Origin: Williamsia limnetica
GTDB taxonomy: Bacteria > Actinomycetota > Actinomycetes > Mycobacteriales > Mycobacteriaceae
Reading direction: 5' to 3'
DNA length: 64,000 nt
Assembly: GCF_003217475.1 (NCBI RefSeq)
Contig: NZ_QJSP01000001.1
Coordinates: 124,001-188,000 of the forward strand
The position numbers were made by a program, and so were the translations under genes. A model generated the notes under the pieces. That model was not told the origin of the DNA and did no database searches. It saw only the letters and a list, made by a program, of their open reading frames with translations. Positions 9,652 through 18,978 of the stretch are shown piece by piece; the first letter of the stretch is position 1; every line of letters begins with the position of its first letter.

Positions 9652-11498
9652 GTATCGAGCCCGACAACCGGATCGTGCAACGGGCACATCCTGCGCTGGT
9701 GCCGTTCAATCTGGCCGGCGTGCTCAGCGCCGCCGACATCCACGTTGCGCAAACCCTCGCGACGTTGAGCAGAACCGAGATCGAACCCACGGTGCTGTTG
9801 GCCGCAGCACTCGCAGTGCGGGCGGTGAGGCTGGGGTCGGTCTGTGTCGAGGTCGACCGCCTGTCCGAGGTCGCCGTCGACACCGAAGAGTTCGGAATCG
9901 ATCTCTCGACGCTGCCATGGCCGGATCCCGCCGAGGTCGTCGCCGCACTGACAAAGAGTCCGTTCTTGATGGGCGCCGACTCGGGGCCCTTGCGCCCACT
10001 GCATCTGGCCAAGACCCCCGAGGGTCCGCTGCTTTACCTGCGCCGGTATTTCCTACAGGAACAGCGCATCCGCGAGTTGCTCGACGAACGCGCCCGGAGT
10101 CATCCGTCGGTCGAGGTAGGCAAACTCACCACCGGGCTGGCGCGGCACTTCCCGGATGCCGCGCCGGATCGGCAGCGTGTTGCCGCGGCGCTGGCGACCG
10201 CGGGCTGGACGACGGTGATCGCAGGCGGACCGGGAACCGGAAAGACCCACACCGTCGCCCGGGTGCTGGCCCTGATGTTCGACGAGTACGGCCCTCAGCT
10301 CCGGGTGGCGCTGGCCGCTCCGACCGGACGGGCCGCGGCGCAGCTGGAAGAATCCGTACGGTCGCAGGCGGGAGCCCTGGGTCTGCCCGAGCACCTGACG
10401 GCGACCACCCTGCACCGACTGCTCGGCTGGAAACCCGGTAATCGCAGTAGGTTTGCCCACGACGCGAACAACCGACTACCGCATGATCTGGTGGTGGTCG
10501 ACGAAACCTCCATGGTGTCGCTGACGATGATGTCCCGGCTTCTCGATGCTCTTCGTCCGCACAGCCGCCTCGTACTGGTCGGCGATCCCGACCAGTTGGC
10601 TTCGGTCGACGCCGGCGCGGTATTGGCCGACCTCGTGGCCAGGCCGGTATCGCAGCCGATCCATCCGGTTCTCGAAGAAGTACTGGCCCCTGACCTGGTG
10701 GAAGATGCGGCCGATGACGACGCACTCACGACAGACGAGCGTGATCGGCTCGGCGGCGGCGTCATTCGGCTCACCAAGGTGCGCCGGTTCGGTGAACAGA
10801 TCAAGCGTCTGGCTTCCGCCGTGCGCGAGGGCGATTCGGATCTGGTGATCGAACTCCTCGGCGCCGGTCATCCTGAGTTCGAGCTCGTGGACCCCGACGA
10901 TCTCACCGGTGTCCGCGATGAGACCGTCACCGCCGCGGCTCGCCTCGGCGAGGCCGCAGCCGCCGGCGACCCCCGGTCTGCGCTCGAGGGTCTGCAGACG
11001 CACCGACTCCTGTGCGCCCACCGCGAAGGCTCTTCCGGCGTCGAGTTCTGGTCGCGTCTGGCCATGGAGTGGATCGACGCTCCCGCCGATGCCCTCGATG
11101 CGGGCAGTTGGTACCCCGGGCAACCGCTGCTCGTGACCGCGAATGACTACGACACGGGAATCTTCAATGGTGACACCGGTGTGGTGGTGAGGACCGAGGG
11201 CCGTCTGATGGTGGCCTTCGCCCGCGGATCCAGTTGGAAGCTGCTGCATCCGTCGCAACTGGTGGCGGCTGTCCCCGTGTACGCCATGACCATTCATCGC
11301 AGTCAGGGTTCGCAGTACGAGTCGGTGTCCGTGGTCATCCCGCCGGAGCGATCGGCGCTGCTGACCCGTGAACTGCTCTACACCGCGATCACGCGAGCGA
11401 GTCGTCACGTCAGGTTGATCGGGACCGAAGCGGCGGTCAGGGCGGGAGTTGATCGCAAGGTGCTGCGGGCCAGTGGGCTCCGGACGCAGGTCAGCTGA
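9648..11498 (+). CDS. recD: Exodeoxyribonuclease V alpha subunit (RecD)
   Basis: RecD is the 5'-3' SF1B helicase of RecBCD. The 616-residue protein has Walker A GGPGTGKT near residue 194, Walker B VDETSM near 284, VGDPDQLASVDAG near 309, and the late motifs TIHRSQGSQYE near 548 and ELLYTAITRA near 575, so the ATPase appears complete. A longer in-frame reading exists upstream, but the GTG at 9648, overlapping the recB stop, fits the N-terminus of the family (FNLAGVLSAADIHVA). Its 3' end overlaps the end of the convergent deacetylase gene by 8 bases. Confidence 0.95.
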   Translation: MSIEPDNRIVQRAHPALVPFNLAGVLSAADIHVAQTLATLSRTEIEPTVLLAAALAVRAVRLGSVCVEVDRLSEVAVDTEEFGIDLSTLPWPDPAEVVAALTKSPFLMGADSGPLRPLHLAKTPEGPLLYLRRYFLQEQRIRELLDERARSHPSVEVGKLTTGLARHFPDAAPDRQRVAAALATAGWTTVIAGGPGTGKTHTVARVLALMFDEYGPQLRVALAAPTGRAAAQLEESVRSQAGALGLPEHLTATTLHRLLGWKPGNRSRFAHDANNRLPHDLVVVDETSMVSLTMMSRLLDALRPHSRLVLVGDPDQLASVDAGAVLADLVARPVSQPIHPVLEEVLAPDLVEDAADDDALTTDERDRLGGGVIRLTKVRRFGEQIKRLASAVREGDSDLVIELLGAGHPEFELVDPDDLTGVRDETVTAAARLGEAAAAGDPRSALEGLQTHRLLCAHREGSSGVEFWSRLAMEWIDAPADALDAGSWYPGQPLLVTANDYDTGIFNGDTGVVVRTEGRLMVAFARGSSWKLLHPSQLVAAVPVYAMTIHRSQGSQYESVSVVIPPERSALLTRELLYTAITRASRHVRLIGTEAAVRAGVDRKVLRASGLRTQVS

Positions 11499-12291
11499 GT
11501 CCGGGTTCTCGCTCGTCATCGCCGAACGCGAGAGCGTCGACCGCGTCGGCATCGGCCGTCAACGGCATCCGCAGGAACCACTCGTTGCGCAGGACCTGCC
11601 GCCGGGTCTCCTCTGGCAATCCCGCGAGCATGGTCATCGCGCCGCCTCTGGCGATCTCACTGCGGTGCGCGCACAGCGCCTGCCACTTGATGTCCAGCCA
11701 GGGCTCCACATCGACGGTGGTGTCGACGGCCTCGTCGGGGACACCGGGCAAGGGGCCTTCGAGCCCCGATGACTGCTTCATGACCGCAGGCCACAGCACC
11801 TTCGAGATCGATAGTGGCATCGTCGCGAGGTACATCGCTTTCGTGCGCCAAGGTTTCCCGGTTTCCGGGTACAGCTGCGGATAGGCGGCTGCCCCGACCG
11901 CGGCCAGGGTCACCCGGTGGGCTTGTACGTGATCGGGGTGCCCGTAGATCCCGAGTGGGTCGTAGGTCAACACGGTATCGGGCCGAAACCTGCGAATGTG
12001 CGCCACGAGCGCCCCGACAGCCTCGTCGAACGGTGCATCGCAGAACGCTGCTCGACCCGGCGCCGAATCGGCGAAAGCGCGGTCGCCGTAGCCGAGTAGC
12101 TGCGGGGTTCCCGCGCCGAGCAGTTCGAGTGATTCTCCGAGCTCTGCCGACCGCATCGTGCCGTCGGCCCACGTGCAGGTGACCACGGCGGTACGGCCCC
12201 CGAGTTGTGCGCAACGGGCAAGAACGCCGCCAGTCCACAGTGCTTCGTCGTCGGGATGCGCGTGGACGCAGAGCAGACTTGGATGCGGCAT
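11491..12291 (-). CDS. PIG-L/LmbE-like zinc N-deacetylase
   Basis: This is a 266-residue Zn-dependent deacetylase of the superfamily that includes MshB and Mca of mycothiol metabolism and GlcNAc-PI deacetylases. The metal-site motif HAHPDDEALWTGG is at residues 9-21, and the later GHPDHVQAH supplies the third metal-ligand histidine. Between them, VVTCTWADGTMRSAELGESLELLG matches the family. The start is placed at ATG 12291, just before the deacetylase fold, rather than at an upstream in-frame start at 12351. Compared with MshB the region between the motifs is short, so I would not call it MshB. The substrate is probably an N-acetylglucosamine-type sugar conjugate (inference from family). Confidence 0.85.
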   Translation of the reverse strand: MPHPSLLCVHAHPDDEALWTGGVLARCAQLGGRTAVVTCTWADGTMRSAELGESLELLGAGTPQLLGYGDRAFADSAPGRAAFCDAPFDEAVGALVAHIRRFRPDTVLTYDPLGIYGHPDHVQAHRVTLAAVGAAAYPQLYPETGKPWRTKAMYLATMPLSISKVLWPAVMKQSSGLEGPLPGVPDEAVDTTVDVEPWLDIKWQALCAHRSEIARGGAMTMLAGLPEETRRQVLRNEWFLRMPLTADADAVDALAFGDDEREPGLS

Positions 12292-12424
12292 CGTTTCAGC
12301 GTAGTCGGGGCGAGTGCACCGACTACCAAAACGGGCAGCGGTGCTGACCAACCCCTGCTCAACCCCCGCGTGGGGCTGAGAAATTCTTCGATCGTGCGAT
12401 ACGGAGTCGGACTAGAGTCACCCC

Positions 12425-12667
12425 ATGACCCAAAGCTCCCGCCGTACGACGAATGTGTTCGCCAAGATCTCGCCCGCCGGCTGGGCGGCGCTGGCACTGT
12501 CGGTCATCGCAGTCATCTTCGTACTGCAGAATCGGCGTTCGACGAGCATCCAACTGTTCTGGATCACCGTCGATTCTCCGCTGTGGTTCACGCTGCTGGC
12601 CGTGTTCGCGGTCGGTTGGTTGGTCGGGGTGCTGACCATGCGCGGGCGCGCGAAGCGCAACACCTGA
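12425..12667 (+). CDS. Small LapA-domain membrane protein
   Basis: This 80-residue protein has two predicted transmembrane helices, AALALSVIAVIFVL (about residues 21-34) and WFTLLAVFAVGWLVGVL (about 53-69), separated by QNRRSTSIQLFWITVDSPL. The Q-N-R/T...I.(L/F)F pattern is the hallmark of the DUF1049/LapA (lipopolysaccharide assembly protein A-like) family. It ends with a basic cytoplasmic tail (RGRAKRNT). Its role in Gram-positive actinobacteria is not established. It lies 75 bases before the larger membrane hydrolase gene on the same strand. Confidence 0.8.
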   Translation: MTQSSRRTTNVFAKISPAGWAALALSVIAVIFVLQNRRSTSIQLFWITVDSPLWFTLLAVFAVGWLVGVLTMRGRAKRNT

Positions 12668-12742
12668 CCTCGCCGACGGAGTCCTGTCGCACCCAGCGTT
12701 GTTACTGTCAGCGGTCTTGCCTGTGAAAAAATTGGAGGCGCA

Positions 12743-14395
12743 GTGACTTCTCTGTGGAATCGATGTGTGCCGAAGCGCTACGTCTTCGGTGGTCTCGTGC
12801 TCGCGACCATCTCGTTGTGGCTGTCGTTGACCCCGTCGCTGCTGCCGCGCGGATGGTTGTTCCAAGGTGTGGTCAGCGGAGCATCGGCCGCGATCGGATA
12901 CGGCGTCGGCGTACTCGGGTCGATGCTCGTCCGATATGTCGTCGGCCGGGAGGCCCCTGCCGCCGTCAAGCGTAATGCCTGGCGGGCGCTGGCGGGCGCC
13001 GCTGCGGTCGGCACGATCGTCGGTCTTGTCTGGTTCGGATCGTGGCAGAGCGAGTTGCGCGAGCTGATGGATACCGAGCCGTTCCCGGTTGTCGGATATC
13101 CGTTGGTCGTGGTGCTGGCCGCGGTGATCTTCGTGGCTCTGGTAGCCCTCGGCCGATCCCTGGTGCGGCTGACCAGGGCCGTGGCGCGGCAACTGGCGCG
13201 CCTGGTCCCTCCGCGTGTGTCCGGGGTGGTTGCCGCGACGCTGGTTGTGATCCTGATCATCGGTGTGCTGAACGGCGTCGTCACGCGGGTGGTGATGTCA
13301 AGCCTGAACGACACTTTCGCCGCGATGAACAAGGAGACCGATCCCGACACCGATCCCCCGGACAACAGCTATCGGTCCGGGGGGCCCGATTCGCTGATCG
13401 GCTGGGAGTCGCTGGGACGTCAGGGCCGCATCTTCGTGGCAAACGGACCGACGACCTCCGAACTCACGGCATTCAACGGAACCCCTGCGACAGAACCGAT
13501 CCGCGCGTACGCCGGTCTCGCATCTGCGGAAGGCTATCGGCCGGAGGCCGAGCTCGCCGTGGACGATCTCGAGCGGGCGGGTGGCTTCGAACGAGATGTG
13601 CTGGCGGTGGGAACCACCACCGGGACCGGATGGATCAACGAGAGCACAGTCAGCGCACTGGAGTATCTGTACAACGGAAACTCGGCGATCGTGTCGATGC
13701 AGTACTCCTACCTACCGAGTCCGATCTCGTTCCTCGTCGATCAGGACCGGGCTCGTCAGGCGGGGCAGGCTCTGTTCGAATCGGTCTATGCACGATGGCA
13801 CTTGTTGCCGGAACAGACGCGGCCCAAGTTGGTCGTCTTCGGTGAGAGTCTCGGTTCGTTCGGTGGAGAAAGCGCCTTCACCAGCATCGAGGATCTTGCC
13901 GCACGCGCCGACGGTGCGCTCTTCGTCGGGCCGACCTACACGAACGCGGTGTGGCAACAGGCCACCGCCAATCGCGACGACGGGTCGCCGCAGTGGCTTC
14001 CCGTCTATGGCGAGGGCGACACAGCTCGATTCGTCGCTCGTGCCGATGACCTCGACCGTCCGGGCACCGAGTGGCCCGCCCCGCGTGTGGTGTACCTGCA
14101 GCACCCGTCGGATCCGATCACATGGTGGTCACCCGATCTGGCATTCCGCAAACCGGATTGGCTTTCGGAAGCACGGGGATACGACGTTCTGGACAGTGTC
14201 CGCTGGATTCCGGTGGTCACTTTCCTGCAGGTCTCGGCGGACATGGTCGATTCCAACAACGTCCCCGATGGTCACGGGCACACGTTCCACGCCGACATCG
14301 CGAACTCGTGGGCGTCGATCCTGCAACCTGCGGGATGGACGGACGCCGACACCCAGCGGTTGCGGCAGGTGCTGACCGATCAACAGGCCGAATGA
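12743..14395 (+). CDS. Membrane-anchored alpha/beta-hydrolase family protein
   Basis: This 550-residue protein has an N-terminal region of about 190 residues with four or five hydrophobic helices (for example ISLWLSLTPSLLP, VVVLAAVIFVALVALG, VVAATLVVILIIGVLNG), then a soluble C-terminal alpha/beta-hydrolase domain. The likely nucleophile is Ser in VVFGESLGSFGG. An Asp (PSDPITWWSP) and a late His (DGHGHTFHAD) could complete a triad. The architecture matches the actinobacterial two-domain family (PF15420 plus PF10081), whose substrate is unknown. The GTG start at 12743 follows TTGGAGGCGCA. A serine hydrolase acting on a lipid or polymer at the membrane is a reasonable inference. Confidence 0.8.
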   Translation: MTSLWNRCVPKRYVFGGLVLATISLWLSLTPSLLPRGWLFQGVVSGASAAIGYGVGVLGSMLVRYVVGREAPAAVKRNAWRALAGAAAVGTIVGLVWFGSWQSELRELMDTEPFPVVGYPLVVVLAAVIFVALVALGRSLVRLTRAVARQLARLVPPRVSGVVAATLVVILIIGVLNGVVTRVVMSSLNDTFAAMNKETDPDTDPPDNSYRSGGPDSLIGWESLGRQGRIFVANGPTTSELTAFNGTPATEPIRAYAGLASAEGYRPEAELAVDDLERAGGFERDVLAVGTTTGTGWINESTVSALEYLYNGNSAIVSMQYSYLPSPISFLVDQDRARQAGQALFESVYARWHLLPEQTRPKLVVFGESLGSFGGESAFTSIEDLAARADGALFVGPTYTNAVWQQATANRDDGSPQWLPVYGEGDTARFVARADDLDRPGTEWPAPRVVYLQHPSDPITWWSPDLAFRKPDWLSEARGYDVLDSVRWIPVVTFLQVSADMVDSNNVPDGHGHTFHADIANSWASILQPAGWTDADTQRLRQVLTDQQAE

Positions 14396-14452
14396 GCCGA
14401 ACAGTCGCCAGTAGAGGCTGCGGACCGCACCGAGTCAGAGCACACTGGAGAA

Positions 14453-15046
14453 ATGGCGATCATCAACAAAGGGTTCGGCGCCCGGCGCCGGCAGCACGAC
14501 GACCGGATCCCGCCGGGGCAGTACCTCACCAATGACTTTCCCGTTTTGTCGGCCGGGCCGACCCCGTCGATATCACTGTCGGAGTGGACGTTAGGAATCG
14601 AAGTTCCCGGCAGACAGGCCCGCCGCTGGACGTGGGACGAGTTCATGGCACTGCCTCAAGAAGACATCACCGTCGACATCCACTGCGTGACAGCCTGGTC
14701 GAAACTCGGCACGAGCTGGCGTGGGGTCTCACTCGACGTGCTGCTCGGAGAAGACGTCGATCCTGACGGGTTCGTGATGGCGCATTCCTACGGCGGGTAC
14801 ACCACGAACGTGCCCCTCGAGGACGTACTCGACGGCAAAGCGTGGATCGCGCACACCTTCGATGGTGAGCCACTCGATCCCGAGCACGGTGGACCGGCCC
14901 GCCTGCTGATCCCGCACCTGTATTTCTGGAAGTCGGCGAAGTGGGTGGAGCATCTGAAGGTGATGGACTCGGATGTGCCAGGCTTCTGGGAGACCAACGG
15001 ATATCACAATCACGGCGATCCCTGGAAAGAGGAACGATATTGGTGA
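14453..15046 (+). CDS. Sulfite oxidase-like molybdopterin protein (YedY-type)
   Basis: This 197-residue protein consists of one molybdopterin-binding oxidoreductase domain of the sulfite oxidase/MsrP-YedY fold. The conserved cysteine that ligates molybdenum is at about residue 78, in DIHCVTAWSKLG, followed by WRGVSLDVLL and later PARLLIPHLYFWKSAKWV, all typical of this family. There is no Tat or Sec signal, so the protein looks cytoplasmic, unlike E. coli MsrP. The stop overlaps the start of the downstream flavin reductase (GTGA), which strongly suggests that the reductase feeds or accepts its electrons. The substrate is unknown; sulfoxide reduction is one possibility. Confidence 0.85.
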   Translation: MAIINKGFGARRRQHDDRIPPGQYLTNDFPVLSAGPTPSISLSEWTLGIEVPGRQARRWTWDEFMALPQEDITVDIHCVTAWSKLGTSWRGVSLDVLLGEDVDPDGFVMAHSYGGYTTNVPLEDVLDGKAWIAHTFDGEPLDPEHGGPARLLIPHLYFWKSAKWVEHLKVMDSDVPGFWETNGYHNHGDPWKEERYW

Positions 15047-15759
15047 ACGGGTGGCGGCCGGCGACGGTCGTCGCGGCCTCGATGGAGACACCGACGGCGC
15101 GGACTCTGCAACTGCACGTGCCCGAACGTGGCAGGGTGCTTCCGGGCCAGCACATCGACATCCGCCTGACCGCCGAGGACGGCTATCAAGCGGTCAGGTC
15201 GTATTCGGTGGCCGCTGCATCGGGTGACGACCTTCTCGAGACGACCATCGAGGAGCTCGCCGACGGTGAGGTGTCACCGTACTTGATCAATGATCTCGAG
15301 GTCGGTGATCGAGTCGAGATCCGCGGACCCATCGGCCGGTGGTTCACCTGGCACGCAACGGATCCGGCTCCGGTGCAACTGATCGCGGGTGGCTCCGGTG
15401 TGGTGCCCCTGATGTCGATGATCCGGGCCCGCGAGACCGCTCGATCGCAGATTCCGTTCCGTCTGCTCTATTCGCTGCGAACTCCCGAATCCCGTTACTA
15501 CGGCGCCGAACTGGACAGTCTCGCAGGCGCACAGCGGTTGGGGGTCGACTACTTCTACACGCGGCAGGCACCACCTGGGTCGGCCAGACCCGCCGGCAGA
15601 CCCGATGTCGGGGAGTTCGCCGCACGGGTGATCCCGGCGGATCGCACCCCCGAGATCAGGGTCTGTGGACCCACAGCGTTCGTCGAGCAATACGCGCAGT
15701 GGCTGCTCGATCTCGGGTACCCGGCCGCGACCATTCGGACGGAGAGGTTCGGGGGATGA
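15043..15759 (+). CDS. FAD/NAD(P)-dependent ferredoxin reductase-type protein
   Basis: This 238-residue protein has an FAD-binding domain (RSYSVAAAS at about residues 47-55, the RxYS flavin motif) and an NAD(P)-binding domain (LIAGGSGVVPLMSM at about 113-126, and VCGPTAFVE near 207). No 2Fe-2S cluster cysteines are seen, so it is a stand-alone flavin reductase module like those next to actinobacterial YedY-type genes. The start at GTG 15043 overlaps the molybdoprotein stop; a longer in-frame reading upstream would run into that gene. Its own stop overlaps the threonine aldolase start (ATGA). It is likely the redox partner of the upstream molybdoprotein (inference from context). Confidence 0.85.
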   Translation: MNGWRPATVVAASMETPTARTLQLHVPERGRVLPGQHIDIRLTAEDGYQAVRSYSVAAASGDDLLETTIEELADGEVSPYLINDLEVGDRVEIRGPIGRWFTWHATDPAPVQLIAGGSGVVPLMSMIRARETARSQIPFRLLYSLRTPESRYYGAELDSLAGAQRLGVDYFYTRQAPPGSARPAGRPDVGEFAARVIPADRTPEIRVCGPTAFVEQYAQWLLDLGYPAATIRTERFGG

Positions 15760-16820
15760 CGCTGCACGACACGTCCTGGCGCGCTTTTGCCTCTGACAAC
15801 TACGCGGGAGTGTTACCGGAGGTGCTCGCGGCACTGGGCGAAGCCAACGGAGGTCACCAGTCGTCGTACGGCGACGACGTGTACACCGACGCCCTGCGGG
15901 CGGTGATCCGCCGCGAGTTCGGCGCACGCGCCCAGATCTTCCCGGTGTTCAACGGCACCGCCGCCAACGTCGTCTCCCTGACCTCCATGATGCCGCGCTG
16001 GGGTGCGGCCATCGTGGCGGAGTCGGCGCATGTCCAGAACGACGAGGGCGGCGCACCGGAACGGGTGAGCGGCTTGAAGCTGATGACCGTTTCGGCCCCT
16101 GGCGGCAAGCTCACCCCGGAGTCCATCGCGACGCAGGCCTGGGGGTGGGGCGATGTACAGCGCGCGCAGCCGCTTGCGGTCAGCATCACCCAGGCCACCG
16201 AACTCGGCACGGTGTACACGGCGGATGAGATCAAGGCGATCTGCGATTTCGCGCATGCCCACGAGATGACCGTGCACATCGATGGCGCCCGGCTGTGGAA
16301 TGCTGCCGCAGCGCTTGACATGTCGTTCGGCGAGTTCACGTCTGCTGTCGGCGTGGATGTGGTGAGTCTGGGCGGCACCAAAGCCGGGGCATTGGGGGCA
16401 GAAGCGGTGGTCATCCTCAATCCGGAGCTGGCGGAAGGTATGGCGTACCTGCGAAAGCTCAGTATGCAGCTGGCGAGCAAGATGAGGTTCATCTCGGCGC
16501 AGCTCCTGGCATTGTTCTCCGATGGTGCCGGTATTTCCGCTGCGGCGCACGCCAATTCGATGGCGTCGCGTCTGCGCACTCAGCTCGAGGGCACCCCGGG
16601 CCTGTCGTTCACCCAACCGACCGACGCGAATGCGGTGTTCGCGATTCTCGATCCTGCCGTGGCCGACAGAATCCGCGAAACCTGGAAGTTCTACAACTGG
16701 GACGACTTCACCGGTGAGGTGCGGTGGATGTGTTCTTTCGACACCACCGAGTCCGACGTCGACGAGTTCGCGTCGACCATCCGATGTGAACTCACGGCAG
16801 AATCCGGGTCGAAGACGTAG
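15756..16820 (+). CDS. Low-specificity threonine aldolase (PLP fold type I)
   Basis: This 354-residue PLP enzyme cleaves L-threonine or allo-threonine to glycine and acetaldehyde in the family. Diagnostic motifs are YGDDVYTDAL at about residues 32-41, FNGTAANV near 60, AESAHVQNDEGG near 88, HIDGARLWNAA near 172 (the Asp that pairs with the PLP ring nitrogen), and SLGGTKAGALG near 206, whose Lys is the expected Schiff-base lysine. The start ATG at 15756 overlaps the previous stop, making the third gene of a tightly coupled trio. Why a threonine aldolase is coupled to a molybdoprotein and a reductase is not obvious. Confidence 0.88.
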   Translation: MTLHDTSWRAFASDNYAGVLPEVLAALGEANGGHQSSYGDDVYTDALRAVIRREFGARAQIFPVFNGTAANVVSLTSMMPRWGAAIVAESAHVQNDEGGAPERVSGLKLMTVSAPGGKLTPESIATQAWGWGDVQRAQPLAVSITQATELGTVYTADEIKAICDFAHAHEMTVHIDGARLWNAAAALDMSFGEFTSAVGVDVVSLGGTKAGALGAEAVVILNPELAEGMAYLRKLSMQLASKMRFISAQLLALFSDGAGISAAAHANSMASRLRTQLEGTPGLSFTQPTDANAVFAILDPAVADRIRETWKFYNWDDFTGEVRWMCSFDTTESDVDEFASTIRCELTAESGSKT

Positions 16821-16829
16821 ATCGCCAAC

Positions 16830-18170
16830 TCACTGCTTGTCGGGGTCACCGCCGAGCTGGTGACGCAGCGTTTCGCCGACGTCAGGCATCCGGAACCGGT
16901 GGCCCAGATCAGACAATCGTTCGGGGACCACGTGCTGATTGGCCAGTGCGAGTTCTCGTGCACCCTGTGATCCGAGGATGAGCTGGGGGCCCACCGAGGG
17001 AACAGGCAAGACGGCCGGGCGATGGACGGCCGAGGCCAACGCCGCGGTGTACTCGGAGTTGCGCACCGCATTCGGCGCGACAGCGTTGATCGGGCCGACC
17101 ACCCGTTCGTCGACGATGGCGCGGTAGTAGATGTCGATCAGATCGTCGATCCCGATCCAGGACAGCCACTGCTCTCCATCGCCGAGTCGGCCGCCCAGAC
17201 CCAGTGTGAACAGCGGGCGCATCAGGCGAAGCGTGCCTCCGGCCGCGGCCTGGACGATACCCGTGCGCACGTGCACCACGCGGCCACCCGGCGCCGCAGC
17301 AGCTGCCGCTTCCCAGTCCACGACGACGTCGGCCAGGAATCCGTCACCCCGCGAGGAACTCTCGTGGAGGACCTCGTCACCGCGGTCATATCCGTAGAAT
17401 CCGATGGCCGAGGCACTGATGAATGCCGGCGTGGGATCTGCCGCCGCCGCGATCCGCGCCAATGCCGCGGTCGGTTCGATTCTGCTCTCGCGGACGGCCT
17501 TCCTGTGTGCATCGTTGAAACGCCCGGCGATCGACTCGCCGGCCAGATGAACCACGGCATCTACCCCGTCGAACAGATCCGGAGCGGGGTTCTCGGGATC
17601 CCACCGACGTTCGTCTGGACCCCGGGGATCGCGCCGGACCAGCGCGATCACCCGATGACCACCGGTGGTCAGCAAAGCACTGAGCGGAGCTCCGACCAAT
17701 CCCGACGATCCGGTGATGGCAACGGTCAGCGGGTCGCTCCGCAAGGATTTCGCCCAGGCGTGGGTCGCGAGGTCGTCGGCGAGTTGGCGATGCCGATAGC
17801 GGAACATCGATCGCAGCAACGCTGCCGGCACGGGGGTGTTGACCGTGTCGGTGACGCGGGTCGAATCGGAGTCGACCTCGGAGAACCCGTGATGGTGGGT
17901 CCAGGTCATCATGGTCTTCAGCGGCCACGAGTCGAGTTTGTCCACGAACTGGTTCGGCGGGTGGAACCTGGAGGCCTGATGCTTGGCCTCCCACTTGAGG
18001 CCGCCCGGGAATGCCAGTATCGCCGTACCGTCTTCGAGTGAGTCTGCTTCCTGCACCAACGACGGCGGCCCCCACGGCGGTGCGAGGCGAGTGAACGCTC
18101 CGGGGCGACCGTGCCAGGCGAATACCTCGTCGATGGGAGCGGGGACGATGCTGGAATGCGTGATACCCAT
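16830..18170 (-). CDS. TIGR01777 NAD-epimerase (SDR39U1-like) fused to an SRPBCC domain
   Basis: This is a 446-residue two-domain protein. Residues 1 to about 150 form a START/SRPBCC-like ligand-binding domain (SSIVPAPIDEVFAWH, then FHPPNQFVDKLDSWPLK). Residues about 158-446 form an atypical SDR of the TIGR01777/YfcH type with the nucleotide motif ITGSSGLVGAPLS, VVHLAGESIAGR, ISASAIGFYGYD and a C-terminal DUF1731-like segment ending LGHRFRMPDVGETLRHQLG. The fusion is common in actinobacteria. Its reaction is unknown. It converges on the threonine aldolase with 9 bases between stops. Confidence 0.88.
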   Translation of the reverse strand: MGITHSSIVPAPIDEVFAWHGRPGAFTRLAPPWGPPSLVQEADSLEDGTAILAFPGGLKWEAKHQASRFHPPNQFVDKLDSWPLKTMMTWTHHHGFSEVDSDSTRVTDTVNTPVPAALLRSMFRYRHRQLADDLATHAWAKSLRSDPLTVAITGSSGLVGAPLSALLTTGGHRVIALVRRDPRGPDERRWDPENPAPDLFDGVDAVVHLAGESIAGRFNDAHRKAVRESRIEPTAALARIAAAADPTPAFISASAIGFYGYDRGDEVLHESSSRGDGFLADVVVDWEAAAAAAPGGRVVHVRTGIVQAAAGGTLRLMRPLFTLGLGGRLGDGEQWLSWIGIDDLIDIYYRAIVDERVVGPINAVAPNAVRNSEYTAALASAVHRPAVLPVPSVGPQLILGSQGARELALANQHVVPERLSDLGHRFRMPDVGETLRHQLGGDPDKQ

Positions 18171-18223
18171 GAGCCCACGCTACGCAGGTCGGTGACACGG
18201 GTCGCGTTCACGGCCCGTAGAGC

Positions 18224-18811
18224 TCAGGTCCAGTACGGATCGCGACCGAGTAGCCCCAGGATGCGGTCTTGGCGTGGTGCGTCTGCCGATACCTCGACGA
18301 CGGGTCCGAACACCACGATTCCGGGCCCGAAGGCCCCTGGTTGGCGCATGATGTCCGGGATCTGTTGCGCCCCTTGCCACTGATCCTCGAGTTCATCCGG
18401 GTCGATCGAATAGTCGAGACCCAGCGCTCGGGCCAGATCCCAGGTGTGGATCACCAGGTCGGCGCTCGCCACCGTATCGACATGGGCAGCGAACGTCGAC
18501 GGTCCCATCGGGGTCTGCACGGCGAGACCTACGACGGCCGGGTCGCGGAGTGCGCGCTCGATGTCGGCTCGGGCGCTGTTGAACGCACCCAGTGGATCCT
18601 CCGAGGCAGCGGGAGCAGGCGTCAACCCGGTGGGCGTGGAAGCGAACATGGCAGCGTGCATGTCCACAGCGTGCTGCACGACATCTGCAGCATTCCAGTC
18701 GGCGCAGGGGGAGGGGGCCGACCAGCGGCCGGGCGCGGCACCGGAGATGACGTCGGCAAAGCGCCCTGCACGACGTGAATACCTGGCGAGGACTTCCTGA
18801 TCGTCAGCCAT
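18224..18811 (-). CDS. TIGR03086 family DinB-like metal-binding protein
   Basis: This 195-residue protein has the mycothiol-dependent maleylpyruvate isomerase N-terminal (MDMPI/DinB) fold. WSAPSPCADWNAADVVQHAVDMHAA at about residues 30-54 supplies the first metal-ligand His (in VQHAVDMH), and DLVIHTWDLARALG near 118 supplies a second. These four-helix bundle proteins often act in mycothiol-linked chemistry, but this subgroup has no assigned reaction. The start at ATG 18811 is preceded by GGGAG about nine bases upstream. It is the last gene on the minus strand before the divergent AraC regulator. Confidence 0.8.
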   Translation of the reverse strand: MADDQEVLARYSRRAGRFADVISGAAPGRWSAPSPCADWNAADVVQHAVDMHAAMFASTPTGLTPAPAASEDPLGAFNSARADIERALRDPAVVGLAVQTPMGPSTFAAHVDTVASADLVIHTWDLARALGLDYSIDPDELEDQWQGAQQIPDIMRQPGAFGPGIVVFGPVVEVSADAPRQDRILGLLGRDPYWT

Positions 18812-18978
18812 CGACTCAAACTCCCATCATGTCTTGGGCGAGCGTAGGCCGCCGCTCAGCGGATCCGGACGAGAACGACGAATCGGTGCACGTATGTGTT
18901 GTCATATCGTCGCTCGACCATCGCGCGGAGAACCAGACCATACTGGACATCAGACCATCACGGAGGGCGGGAAGCGGC

